DNA from: Serratia liquefaciens
Lineage (GTDB): Bacteria > Pseudomonadota > Gammaproteobacteria > Enterobacterales > Enterobacteriaceae
Length of the DNA: 64,000 nt
Assembly (NCBI GenBank): GCA_012719855.1
Contig: JAAXZN010000017.1
Span: 62,001 to 126,000 of the forward strand
Direction: 5' to 3'
Shown here: positions 1 through 7,792 of the stretch, piece by piece
Layout of the letters: each line of letters opens with the position of its first letter
Position numbering within the stretch: position 1 is the stretch's first letter
Position numbers and translations under genes: made by a program
The notes under the pieces: generated by a model
What the model was told of the DNA's origin: nothing
Database searches by the model: none
Seen by the model: only the letters and a program-made list of their open reading frames with translations

Positions 1-399
1 GGTGGCCTGGTTCAAATCAATGTCCGCGCCCTTGCTGTCAAACAGGGCGATCGCGGCACCGTTGGCGCCGTTATTGATCGCCAGCTTGCCCGGCAGTTCG
101 CTGTCCTCGTTCCCGCTGAAGGTGACATTGACGGTTTTGAACACCGCCGTTTTGCAGTCGGTCAGCTTGATGTTGAACGGCACCGGGTTGCTATGGCCGT
201 AGCGGTACAGGGTTTTGACGATCACCGTGTCCATTTCCACCACCTGATCGGCCGACTGCGGTTCGATATTGCAGGGGCGACTCACCACGGTGCCGTGGAA
301 CTGCAGCGGTGAGCCGACCAGCTCGGTGTCCGCCAGCGTCGGCACCGCCGAAAAAATTAGCGGCGTGCAACTGAGCATCGCTAAAGCGCGTAAACGCAT
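1..399 (-). CDS. Fimbrial pilin subunit, cut by window edge
   Basis: This is the 5' part of a pilin gene: 133 codons are visible and the reading frame runs off the left edge without a stop. It begins with a signal peptide ending near residue 23 (PTLA, then DTE). Cys43 and Cys82 fit the single disulfide of chaperone-usher pilins. It is the last visible gene of the minus-strand fimbrial operon, 18 bp after the adhesin stop, with a GGGAG-type ribosome site before the ATG. Family knowledge gives a subunit that polymerises by donor-strand exchange at the outer-membrane usher. Whether it is a minor, tip or terminator subunit cannot be told from the fragment. Confidence 0.85.
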   Translation of the reverse strand, partial: MRLRALAMLSCTPLIFSAVPTLADTELVGSPLQFHGTVVSRPCNIEPQSADQVVEMDTVIVKTLYRYGHSNPVPFNIKLTDCKTAVFKTVNVTFSGNEDSELPGKLAINNGANGAAIALFDSKGADIDLNQAT

Positions 400-417
400 C
401 GTCTGTTTCTCCCTGAA

Positions 418-1422
418 TTACTCGAAGGCCGCCACAATGGTGGCAGAGGCGTTGAATTCCCCTTCCGCGATTTCTTTACCGCCGTTGGCCAACGGCGCGG
501 CAACCAGGTTCCAGCTACCGCCGTTACCGATATTCGATACCGGGTAAAACTCATTCGGGATCACCAACTGGCCGTTATGTTTGATCTCGATACCGAGGTC
601 GGTTTTATCGGTTTTAAATGCGTTATTGGTGAAGGGCGCCGGGGTGCCGGAGACCGCCAGTTTGATATTCAGCGTGCCGTCCTCGAAGCTGCCGCCTTCA
701 CATTGGAAGCGCACCGGAATGCTTTGCGGGTAGCTGGCACCGTTCAGGTTGCTGCCGCCGATTTCGCCGAACTCGACGTTGATCAGTTGGCCTTCGTTCA
801 CCACGCATTTATCCGGCACGTAGAGAATGGCGGACTGAATAAACACCTGCGCCATCGGGTTGGGGCCGAAACCGGCGTCGGTTGACCCTAAGCGGCCATA
901 CATCTCGATGATCTGCCGGTCGTTGATCTGTACGCCGTTGATGATTTTTTTGCGTACCCGGAAGGTGACCTTGCCTTTGGATCCACTTTCGTAGTTATTG
1001 ATTTGCGCATATGGCGGATTGCAAGAGTGGTTGGTGTATTCATTTGAGACGTTATAAAACGGCACGGTGACATAGGCTTTTTTATTGCCGGCGATCCAAA
1101 CCTCGGCTTTTAGGTCCAGATAGTCATTCAGTTTCAAATAGCCATTGCCGTAGTCGGATGCGGGCAATGCCGAGTCCGATTTATAAAAGTGCGGGCTACG
1201 GGGGATCGGCGTATCGCAATAGGCCTTACCGGTATATTGGCCACCTAATGAATAGGGAAACTCTTTGGTAAAACCGACCTTGTTGGTGATATTGCTTTCA
1301 TTCAGGTCGATATAAAACGGTTTTGCTCCGCCGTCCGGCGTCACGTAGCCGTTGGCCCAGACGGCCGGAGCCGTCAGCGCCAGTGCCAGCGGCAGGCAGG
1401 AGTTAAGGTAGGTTTTTTTCAT
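418..1422 (-). CDS. Fimbrial tip adhesin, two-domain
   Basis: A 334-residue protein with a signal peptide ending near Ala23 (AVWA, then NGY). It is about twice pilin length. The N-terminal domain (about 24-200, with Cys69 and Cys134) resembles no pilin and would be the receptor-binding lectin-like domain. The C-terminal part (about 203-334, with Cys206 and Cys241) has pilin-like sequence and should accept the neighbouring subunit's donor strand. I chose the ATG at 1422 because it opens the signal peptide (MKKTYLNS); a longer frame upstream overlaps the preceding pilin gene. Position late in a chaperone-usher operon fits a tip adhesin. The receptor is unknown. Confidence 0.82.
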   Translation of the reverse strand: MKKTYLNSCLPLALALTAPAVWANGYVTPDGGAKPFYIDLNESNITNKVGFTKEFPYSLGGQYTGKAYCDTPIPRSPHFYKSDSALPASDYGNGYLKLNDYLDLKAEVWIAGNKKAYVTVPFYNVSNEYTNHSCNPPYAQINNYESGSKGKVTFRVRKKIINGVQINDRQIIEMYGRLGSTDAGFGPNPMAQVFIQSAILYVPDKCVVNEGQLINVEFGEIGGSNLNGASYPQSIPVRFQCEGGSFEDGTLNIKLAVSGTPAPFTNNAFKTDKTDLGIEIKHNGQLVIPNEFYPVSNIGNGGSWNLVAAPLANGGKEIAEGEFNASATIVAAFE

Positions 1423-1436
1423 CGCGTTTGTGAACC

Positions 1437-2051
1437 TCACAGGTAAATCACCTGAATGTGCGCCACGCCGGAAAAACCGGCCGCCATCACCGCTCGCTGC
1501 GTGGATTCCACGCTGGCGCTGAACCACAGCGTATTGCTGCCGGGCTGCAGAATGTAAGGCCGGCTCTGCTGGTTGAGCGACAGCGCATGGCCCTGCTGAT
1601 CCTTCAAACGCAGGCCGATGCCCTGTACGCCGCCGTGCAGTTTCAGCAGATCGGGGTTGTTGATATCGCTTTCGCCGAGAAACACCAGCGTGGCGGCCTG
1701 CTCACCCTGCAAGTAGAGCTGCCCGGCATCGCCGTTGCGCTGCCCGGCCGGGTTATCCGCCAAGGCTTTGGCCCCCAGCAGGCAGTTGCGGAACGAGAGG
1801 CGAAAACGCACCGGCGTACTCTGATCGCCGGCATTTTGGAAGTCGCGCGCGTTAACATCGCCCAAATCAATCGACTGATCCTGGCTGTCCGGCGTCAGGC
1901 TGCACGGGGAACTGAGCAGGCCGCCATGAAAGCTGACGGTGCCGGTGGTGCCTTGGATCACGCCCAATGGCGTAGCCGCCGTCGCGCTGCCGCTAACCAG
2001 CAGCGCGGCGATCAGCAGGGGCCGCAGGCGGCCGCCGGTGAATTCAGCCAT
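1437..2051 (-). CDS. Minor fimbrial subunit
   Basis: A 204-residue pilin-family protein. The signal peptide covers about residues 1-25 (VSGSATA), Cys50 and Cys90 form the expected pilin disulfide, and the C-terminus ends in IQVIYL, the usual pilin beta-strand with a penultimate-region tyrosine. A strong AAGGAG ribosome site lies 6-7 bp before the ATG at 2051. The gene lies 11 bp after the chaperone and 14 bp before the adhesin, so it probably encodes an adaptor between shaft and tip. That role is inferred from position only. Confidence 0.85.
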   Translation of the reverse strand: MAEFTGGRLRPLLIAALLVSGSATAATPLGVIQGTTGTVSFHGGLLSSPCSLTPDSQDQSIDLGDVNARDFQNAGDQSTPVRFRLSFRNCLLGAKALADNPAGQRNGDAGQLYLQGEQAATLVFLGESDINNPDLLKLHGGVQGIGLRLKDQQGHALSLNQQSRPYILQPGSNTLWFSASVESTQRAVMAAGFSGVAHIQVIYL

Positions 2052-2062
2052 GCGGAATCTCC

Positions 2063-2818
2063 TTATTTTTTGGTCTCGGGCACGGCATTGCACACGCTGC
2101 CGTTACAGGCGAAGCGCAGCTCCGGGTGACCGCCGTAGTCATTGATATAGGTAACGACAAAGCTGTTGAGGCCGTTGTCGCGCACCTTAACGGTTTCGCT
2201 CGATTTCGGTTTCAGCATCACCGGCTGGAAGTCGCCTAGCGCGCCGCCGCCCTGTTTCTGCGTTTGGCGGGTCATGCCGGTCAGGGTGATGTAAAACGGC
2301 GTAGGGTTTTCAACGGTGAAACCGCCGGTGCTTTTACGAAACACCAGCTTCTCCTGCCACACTTCGCCTTTCGACGCGACGATGGCCTTTGGCCGGTAAA
2401 ACAGCTTGATCTGGGTTTGCAGTGCCAACTGCATCACGTTGGTTTTGCTGCTTTTCGGCGGAATTTCACGCAGGTTGAAATAGAACACCGATTCGCGATC
2501 CTGAGGCAAACGGTCGGCCTCCGGGGTCTTGGTGATGCGCACGACGCTGCGCTCGCTGGCCTCGACCCGTTGCAACGGCGGCAACACCACCAGCGGCGAG
2601 GTGATTTTCTGGTGCTGCTCGTTTTCCAGCCAGGACTGCGCCAGGAAAGGCAGCTCCTTGTTTTCGTTGACGATATTCAGGCTGATGGATTTCGCGTCGC
2701 TGAGGTAAACGGCGCGGGTACGATCCAGCGATATCGCTGCGTTGGCGGCCGGTACTGCAGCGCTCAAAGCCAGGCCCAGTGCGGCCATTTTTGCTAACGG
2801 AAAGTTGTTCATAATCAT
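2063..2818 (-). CDS. Periplasmic fimbrial chaperone
   Basis: A 251-residue PapD/FimC-family chaperone. The signal peptide ends near Ala29 (AANA, then AIS). The first Ig-like domain has the typical F-strand signature (ESVFYFNLREIPP) and the second carries ENPTPFYITLT. Such chaperones hold pilin subunits in the periplasm, lend a beta-strand to complete the pilin fold and deliver them to the usher. The first ATG (2818) is chosen; an in-frame ATG at 2812 is an alternative. A TTG codon just before 2818 is less likely. It lies 19 bp after the usher gene, and usher and chaperone should form a cognate pair. Confidence 0.93.
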   Translation of the reverse strand: MIMNNFPLAKMAALGLALSAAVPAANAAISLDRTRAVYLSDAKSISLNIVNENKELPFLAQSWLENEQHQKITSPLVVLPPLQRVEASERSVVRITKTPEADRLPQDRESVFYFNLREIPPKSSKTNVMQLALQTQIKLFYRPKAIVASKGEVWQEKLVFRKSTGGFTVENPTPFYITLTGMTRQTQKQGGGALGDFQPVMLKPKSSETVKVRDNGLNSFVVTYINDYGGHPELRFACNGSVCNAVPETKK

Positions 2819-2837
2819 CAATTCTCTGCGTTACGGA

Positions 2838-5339
2838 TTACAGTTTGGCGCACGGCAGCAGTAGCTGGTCCAGCGGCTTGGCGGCGCCCGGTATAACAAT
2901 GCGGCACTGGCGTTGGCCTTCCCAGGCGACGTCCAACTGCTCTTGCGGCTGTACGCCGGTCAGGTAGACCGAGCCGCCGTCGTTCACGACCGCCACCTCG
3001 CGGCCTTTTTCGCTCAGCACCGTGGCGCCGAACGGCGGTTCGCTGCCGTCGGCAAGCTTGATGGTGGCCAGCAGCTTGCTGCCTTTCACCACTTCAAAGT
3101 GGCGGTAGCCGATGGCGCCCTCGGTCAGCGTGCCCTGCACCACCGCTCGGGTGGCCTCCACGTCGTCCGCCAGGGTATTGACGTCGATGCGGGTGTCGGT
3201 GTTGTAGTAGCTGGTGATGTCGGAGATCACCGCCAGGCCGAAGCGGTTGCTGTAGGCGCGGCCGTTGTTGATCGGCACCCCGGCGATGCCGTCGGTGTCC
3301 AACATCATCCGGCTGCCGCCGTTGCTGGAGTTCTGATGGGCGGCTATGCCGTGTCGGGTGGCGGTAATGCCGCTGCGGAAGGTCCCGCCGATCGACGAAT
3401 AGCTGTCCTGCTGGTAAGAAGCGCTGGCGTTGAGCGATCCGAACGAGGCGTTATGGCTGTAGTAGCCACGGGCCAGCGATTTGCCGGACTGGTTAAAGCC
3501 GCCGCTGACCTGCCAGGTGTTGTTCGGGTCGGTATAGTCGTTGTAAGACGCCATCTGCGTCACATCGCTGTTGCTGGTTTGCAGTGAGTAACCCAGTCGA
3601 CGGCGATCGCCAATCGGTATGCTGAAGTTCAGCATCACGCTGTCATCGGTGCGGCCGTGATAGGTGGTACGGTAGGCCGACAGCGAGGCGGTAACGTTGC
3701 TGACATTGCCGACGTTGAACAGCTTGCTGGCGGATAACCCGTAACGATCCTGCGCCCTGGCATCCCAATAGGTTTGGTGCGAATAGGTCAGGTAAGCGGT
3801 GATCGCCTTGGCGCTGTCTTCCGCCATAAAGGTTTTGCTGGCGGTAATGGTGTACAGCTCTTTTTGGCGGCCGTTGTAGCGTTCGTCGTAGTCGTTGTAA
3901 CGCTCTTGCAAATACTGCGACATGTTCATGAACTTGCGCTGTGAGAAGCGGTAGCCGGCGAAGGTGATCTGGCTGTTGAGCTCATCGAAACGCTTGGCGT
4001 AGTTGACCTTGAACGACATGCCGCTGGCGGTGGGTTCATTGGGCAAACGGGCGATGGACTGCGTCACGTCCACCGACATGGCGCCGAACACGTTAAGATC
4101 GCGACCCAGGCCGAGCGCCCAGGCGTTGTAATCGCCACCGAGCAGGGCGCCGCCGTACAGTGACCAGGCGCTGGTCAGCCCCCAGGAGAAGTCGCTGGCG
4201 GAAAACAGTGGTCCTTGCGTGCGGTGATCGTATGCCGAAGGTTTGCCCACCGCGACGTTGTAGCGGACATAGCCGGGACGCGTCAGGTAAGGGATGGTGG
4301 CGGTGTCGACCTGGAAGGTGGAGACGCTGCCGTCTTGTTCTTCCACCTTCACGTCTAACCGGCCACGTACCGAACTGTTGAGGTCCTGAATGGCGAACGG
4401 CCCGGCGGGCACGGTGGTTTCGTACAGCGTACGGCCTTCTTGCGACACGGTGATCTTGGCGTTGCTTTTGGCGATGCCGCGCACTTCCGGCGCGTAACCC
4501 TGCAGGTTTGGCGGCAGCATGCGCTCGTCGCTGGCCAGATTCAGACCGGTAAAGCGGTAAGAATCAAAGACCCCCGAGTCGAGAAAGATTTCACCGAGCG
4601 TCAGCTTGGCAGCCTGCATTGGCAGCGCGCGGTAGGCGTAGATCTGGTTCCAGTCGAAGTTGTTGTCGCGCTCGCCGGCCTGCTGATTGTAATTGGCCTG
4701 ATAATCGGCGCGCAGGCGCCAGGCACCCAGGTTGGCTCCCACCGTCCCGTAGCTGCTGAGGTTTTCGGCGGTATTGTTATTGTGGCTCTGCTTGCCGACC
4801 TGGCCGCTGATGCTGTAGTCCAGCAGCAGTCCGGGAATGCCGTCGTCCCACTGCTCCGGCGGTGTCCAGTCCGGGTCGGAATATTTCATCCAGGCCTGCG
4901 GGATGGTGATGGCCAATACGCCGCCGCCGATGCGGTCGGAGATGGTCGCCCCTTTGATGCCGCTGATATCGGCGCAGCTGTTGTCGTGCCACAGCGTGAT
5001 TTTTTTGAGGACGTCTTCTTTCAGCGCCATTTTCTCGACCAGATCCGGCGGCAGGCAGACGCGAGAGCGATCCTTTTTATCCGGCGACGGATAATATTGA
5101 ATGCTGCGCTGCGGCAAGGTTTTCTGGTTGATTTTGATATCCAGCAGATAGGCGCCGGGCATGACGTAATCGGCGTCGGAAAAACGCGATAAATCCACTT
5201 TGCTGCGATCGCCAATATCCAATACGTCGGTATTGAATTCCGTGGCGGAAAAAGCCGAATGCACCCAGAGGAAAGATAGAATGACGGTAAGGGGTATTTT
5301 TTTCCGTGTCAGTAATGACGTCATAGAATAATCACTCAT
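2838..5339 (-). CDS. Outer-membrane fimbrial usher
   Basis: An 833-residue usher of the FimD/PapC family at the usual family length. The signal peptide ends around residue 31 (SAFSA). It is followed by the periplasmic N-terminal domain (FNTDVLDIGDRSKVDLSRF), the 24-strand pore with plug (middle section rich in aromatic beta-strands such as YNQQAGERDNNFDW) and C-terminal domains closing with a Cys pair around CRIVIPG and LLLPC. It secretes chaperone-bound subunits and assembles the pilus at the outer membrane. The ATG at 5339 has a weak GGAT ribosome site; an internal ATG at 5324 is possible. It is the only usher in the window. Confidence 0.95.
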   Translation of the reverse strand: MSDYSMTSLLTRKKIPLTVILSFLWVHSAFSATEFNTDVLDIGDRSKVDLSRFSDADYVMPGAYLLDIKINQKTLPQRSIQYYPSPDKKDRSRVCLPPDLVEKMALKEDVLKKITLWHDNSCADISGIKGATISDRIGGGVLAITIPQAWMKYSDPDWTPPEQWDDGIPGLLLDYSISGQVGKQSHNNNTAENLSSYGTVGANLGAWRLRADYQANYNQQAGERDNNFDWNQIYAYRALPMQAAKLTLGEIFLDSGVFDSYRFTGLNLASDERMLPPNLQGYAPEVRGIAKSNAKITVSQEGRTLYETTVPAGPFAIQDLNSSVRGRLDVKVEEQDGSVSTFQVDTATIPYLTRPGYVRYNVAVGKPSAYDHRTQGPLFSASDFSWGLTSAWSLYGGALLGGDYNAWALGLGRDLNVFGAMSVDVTQSIARLPNEPTASGMSFKVNYAKRFDELNSQITFAGYRFSQRKFMNMSQYLQERYNDYDERYNGRQKELYTITASKTFMAEDSAKAITAYLTYSHQTYWDARAQDRYGLSASKLFNVGNVSNVTASLSAYRTTYHGRTDDSVMLNFSIPIGDRRRLGYSLQTSNSDVTQMASYNDYTDPNNTWQVSGGFNQSGKSLARGYYSHNASFGSLNASASYQQDSYSSIGGTFRSGITATRHGIAAHQNSSNGGSRMMLDTDGIAGVPINNGRAYSNRFGLAVISDITSYYNTDTRIDVNTLADDVEATRAVVQGTLTEGAIGYRHFEVVKGSKLLATIKLADGSEPPFGATVLSEKGREVAVVNDGGSVYLTGVQPQEQLDVAWEGQRQCRIVIPGAAKPLDQLLLPCAKL

Positions 5340-5441
5340 GGCAAATCCGCGCCCAATAGCAGGTCATCCTGTACGACCTGAATACGTAATACGTGATGTC
5401 ATTCAGTGCCTGACGGCGGCACCCGCCTAACGAGGCGTTAC

Positions 5442-5993
5442 TTACAGATAAGACAGGGTGAATTTCGCCAGTGAGCTGAATCCGCCGGCTCTGGCCCTGT
5501 CGGGATGAATGCGTAACTGAGCGCCAAAGCGCAGCGTGTTGTCGCCGGCGACAATCTGGTAATCCGCGGTGGTACTGCCCAGCGGTATCTGAACGCCGTT
5601 GGCGGTCAGTAATTCAATGGCCACGCCCTGCGCTTCGCCATAAACCCCCAAGAGATCGGGATCCCGGCTGTCGGCGATACCGTTGAAAGTGACGGTGGCC
5701 GCGCGGTAGATAAAGTCGGGTTTCACGATGCTGGCCAATTCGCAGTTCACCAGCTTGATCTCAAAGTTGCGGCGGCTGCCGATCAGCACCGGCTGCGTAT
5801 CCAATGCCGCATCGGTCATCGAGATCAGTCCGAAATCAACGGTCTGGTCCAGGCTTTCACTGGCTATCCCGCAGGGGGTTTCGACGATCTCTCCACCCAG
5901 GTTGAGTGTGCCGTGGCCCTGATTTTTCGCCGTCGCCTCTGCGCTGCAAAGGCTGAGCGCGATAAGCAGTACGCGCCAAATCCGGTTTGTCAT
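5442..5993 (-). CDS. Minor fimbrial subunit
   Basis: A 183-residue pilin-family protein with a signal peptide ending near residue 22 (EATA, then KNQ), Cys41 and Cys84, and a C-terminal KFTLSYL strand. It is clearly related to the major pilin upstream (shared GHGTLNLGGEIVETPCGI-type N-terminus and DQTVDFG region) but diverged along most of its length. It sits between the major pilin and the usher, the place of the MrpB-like or PapH-like subunit in related operons. A terminating or anchoring role is possible but not shown. GGGAGA ribosome site before the ATG at 5993. Confidence 0.87.
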   Translation of the reverse strand: MTNRIWRVLLIALSLCSAEATAKNQGHGTLNLGGEIVETPCGIASESLDQTVDFGLISMTDAALDTQPVLIGSRRNFEIKLVNCELASIVKPDFIYRAATVTFNGIADSRDPDLLGVYGEAQGVAIELLTANGVQIPLGSTTADYQIVAGDNTLRFGAQLRIHPDRARAGGFSSLAKFTLSYL

Positions 5994-6039
5994 GCTGGCG
6001 TCTCCCTGTAGCCGTTGGTCCCGTTACCCAATGTCCGTG

Positions 6040-6072
6040 CAGGTAAAACGGGGACACCTAAAGGGCGTCCCC
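6040..6072 (-). terminator. Attenuator-like hairpin after major pilin
   Basis: GGGGAC (6050-6055) and GTCCCC (6067-6072) form a stem, with further CC/GG pairing inside. Read on the minus strand it is followed by GTTTTACC, a short U run. Lying between the major pilin and the next subunit gene, it would let only part of the transcription continue. That would explain more major pilin than downstream products. Partial termination is inferred. Confidence 0.6.
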
Positions 6073-6082
6073 GAGGGGGGGA

Positions 6083-6613
6083 TTACAGGTAAGCCAGTGT
6101 GAAGTTTGCAACGCTGGTGAATTCGCCTGGGACCACGGCGCCAGAAGCGCTGCTGCCTTGCAGATAAGCGGCGAATTTCAGGGAGTTGTTACCTTCGGTC
6201 AGACCCTGACCATCGGTCGCGGTACCCAGTTCAACGTCTTTGGAGTGCAGGTTGTCATAGATGCGGATGCCAGCGCCGGTTGCGGTGCCGCTCAGTGCCA
6301 GCAGTTTGCTGTTGTCTGGATCCGGTGTACCGGTGAAGGTTACCTGGACGTTCTTCATGGTCGCAATGGAGCAATCTTTCAGTTCGATGCTGAATGGCTC
6401 AGAGCTGGATTTGCCTTCTTTAGCCAGCAGACGGCTGCTGATTTGGCCCATAGGGACAGTTTGGTCAACAGATTCCGGTGCTACGCTGCATGGCGCATCA
6501 ATAATTTCACCGGTAAAAGTGACTTTACCGCTGCCCTGGTTAGATGCGGCGTGAGCAACAGATGCAGAAGCGAAAGCAATCACGGTTGCCAGCATTAATT
6601 TATTCAGTTTCAT
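6083..6613 (-). CDS. Major fimbrial subunit (pilin)
   Basis: A 176-residue pilin, first gene of the operon. The signal peptide ends at Ala22 (SVAHA, then ASNQGSG). Cys42 and Cys81 give the conserved disulfide. The mature N-terminus has the alternating hydrophobic donor strand (GKVTFTGEI) and the protein ends in NFTLAYL. Its length and composition match the MrpA/SmfA/FimA type of main shaft subunit. The ATG at 6613 is preceded by a good CAGGAA ribosome site. It is followed by an attenuator-like hairpin, consistent with the highest expression in the operon. The type name of the fimbria is not certain. Confidence 0.92.
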   Translation of the reverse strand: MKLNKLMLATVIAFASASVAHAASNQGSGKVTFTGEIIDAPCSVAPESVDQTVPMGQISSRLLAKEGKSSSEPFSIELKDCSIATMKNVQVTFTGTPDPDNSKLLALSGTATGAGIRIYDNLHSKDVELGTATDGQGLTEGNNSLKFAAYLQGSSASGAVVPGEFTSVANFTLAYL

Positions 6614-7364
6614 TTCTCAAGTTCCTGTAGAGAGTATTTAAATAAAAAGAACAGCACATCTAAATCCCCCACAACAGCGGCAACGTCATGTCGCCGACGC
6701 CGTAGTTGGAGCCAGATCCTTTTGCTCTGGGCAATACGCCACCCTCCGTTATTCATGAGTGAATAACGAAATATTTTGGAAGTCGTACAAGCGAAATCCA
6801 TAAAAGAAAAATAGGTATATCACCATAGCGTCTTGCTGGGATTATTCTTGCAAATAATAGGTGTGGTTGGAAATAGCTTTTATTAAGTTAAGTCAAATAC
6901 AGAATATAAAACCAAAAGGAAAAAGAAATATATATAATTGAAAATCAATAGATCGTATACAAATATTATCCAGAATAAATGACTATATAAATAGCAATAT
7001 GCGAGATATTAGATCGCCAGAATTAGTGTTCGCACTACAATTAGCAATATTGTTTTGATAATATCGCCCCCAGACAGCAGATGATGAATTCTGCGCGTTA
7101 ATCGCGGGTAAAAAGTTAACTCTTTGTTTTTATGGATGAACAGGCCGGTAATACGGACCTGGGATGTGACATTCATTCAATGTGGCTACGATAATTCCTT
7201 TTTGAATTTTAACAAAAACATAACAATACAGATGTGTGTCGGATTATTACCAATACCCGACTGTTATTGTGCGTTTCTGTTATTTAACTCGTTAGGATTA
7301 ATCAGAAGCAGTCAGATAAAACAGGGCTTCGCGACATAATAATGACCTAAGTGATAATTAAGGG
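6614..7364. promoter_or_regulatory. AT-rich divergent fimbrial regulatory region
   Basis: This 751-bp stretch between the major pilin gene (minus) and the lipoprotein gene (plus) holds no convincing gene. It is far more AT-rich than its surroundings. It contains three GATC (Dam) sites at 6715, 6951 and 7012, and an 8-bp perfect inverted repeat with 4-base spacer at 6748-6767. In pap-type systems Lrp and a PapI protein compete with Dam methylation at such sites; a PapI-like gene lies at 8975. That it switches phase here is inference; no invertase gene or long flanking repeats are visible. Confidence 0.6.
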
Positions 7365-7790
7365 ATGATAAACGGAATGATTACCATAATTAATGATTCA
7401 ACTCGCCGTTCCGCCGTCGCTACAGCGGTGATGATAATGTCCTGTTTACTGCTGTCCGGTTGCGTAGGAAAAAATGGCACCGGTACGGTTGCCATGAAAA
7501 AAGTTTCACAGAGTAATCCTAAGGAAAACACTGATGAGCAACGGATCGCGCTTTGTCAGCAGCGGGTCAACTCACTTAAGAATATTAATCCGCAAAGCTA
7601 TCAGAAACGGATTGCTTATTTTAACGGGCTGTTGTCCAACGCCTCGGGATATGCCGGCATTCGCAGTAATGTCGATGAAAGCACCCGTAAAGCCATAGAT
7701 GCGCTTTATAAATATAAAACCGAGAAATTCTGCGCCGACGTTGAACATGAGCTGATGTCCGATCTGTCGAGCCGGGTGGAGAGCCTGTAA
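7365..7790 (+). CDS. Small lipoprotein of unknown function
   Basis: A 141-residue protein with a lipoprotein signal: charged start, hydrophobic run and the lipobox LLSGC with the modified Cys near residue 33. The mature part is small and mainly helical, with two further cysteines (in ALCQQRV and EKFCADV) that could pair. I do not recognise the family. Start is uncertain: the ATG at 7365 has its purine run directly adjacent, so the ATG at 7377 may be used. It ends 2 bp before the FKBP-like gene, so the two are almost certainly co-transcribed, divergent from the fimbrial operon. Confidence 0.75.
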   Translation: MINGMITIINDSTRRSAVATAVMIMSCLLLSGCVGKNGTGTVAMKKVSQSNPKENTDEQRIALCQQRVNSLKNINPQSYQKRIAYFNGLLSNASGYAGIRSNVDESTRKAIDALYKYKTEKFCADVEHELMSDLSSRVESL

Positions 7791-7792
7791 CC

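Noticed and set aside
2913-5192. Long plus-strand reading frames opposite the usher gene
   Set aside because: They are antisense shadows of a strongly supported usher, with no ribosome sites or domains.
6748-6767. Inverted repeat as end of an invertible promoter element
   Set aside because: Both arms lie together with a 4-base spacer; no second distant copy and no recombinase gene were found nearby, so an invertible segment is not supported.
7124-7339. 71-codon plus-strand reading frame in the fimbrial control region
   Set aside because: It starts with TTG, has no ribosome site and lies in AT-rich non-coding sequence.
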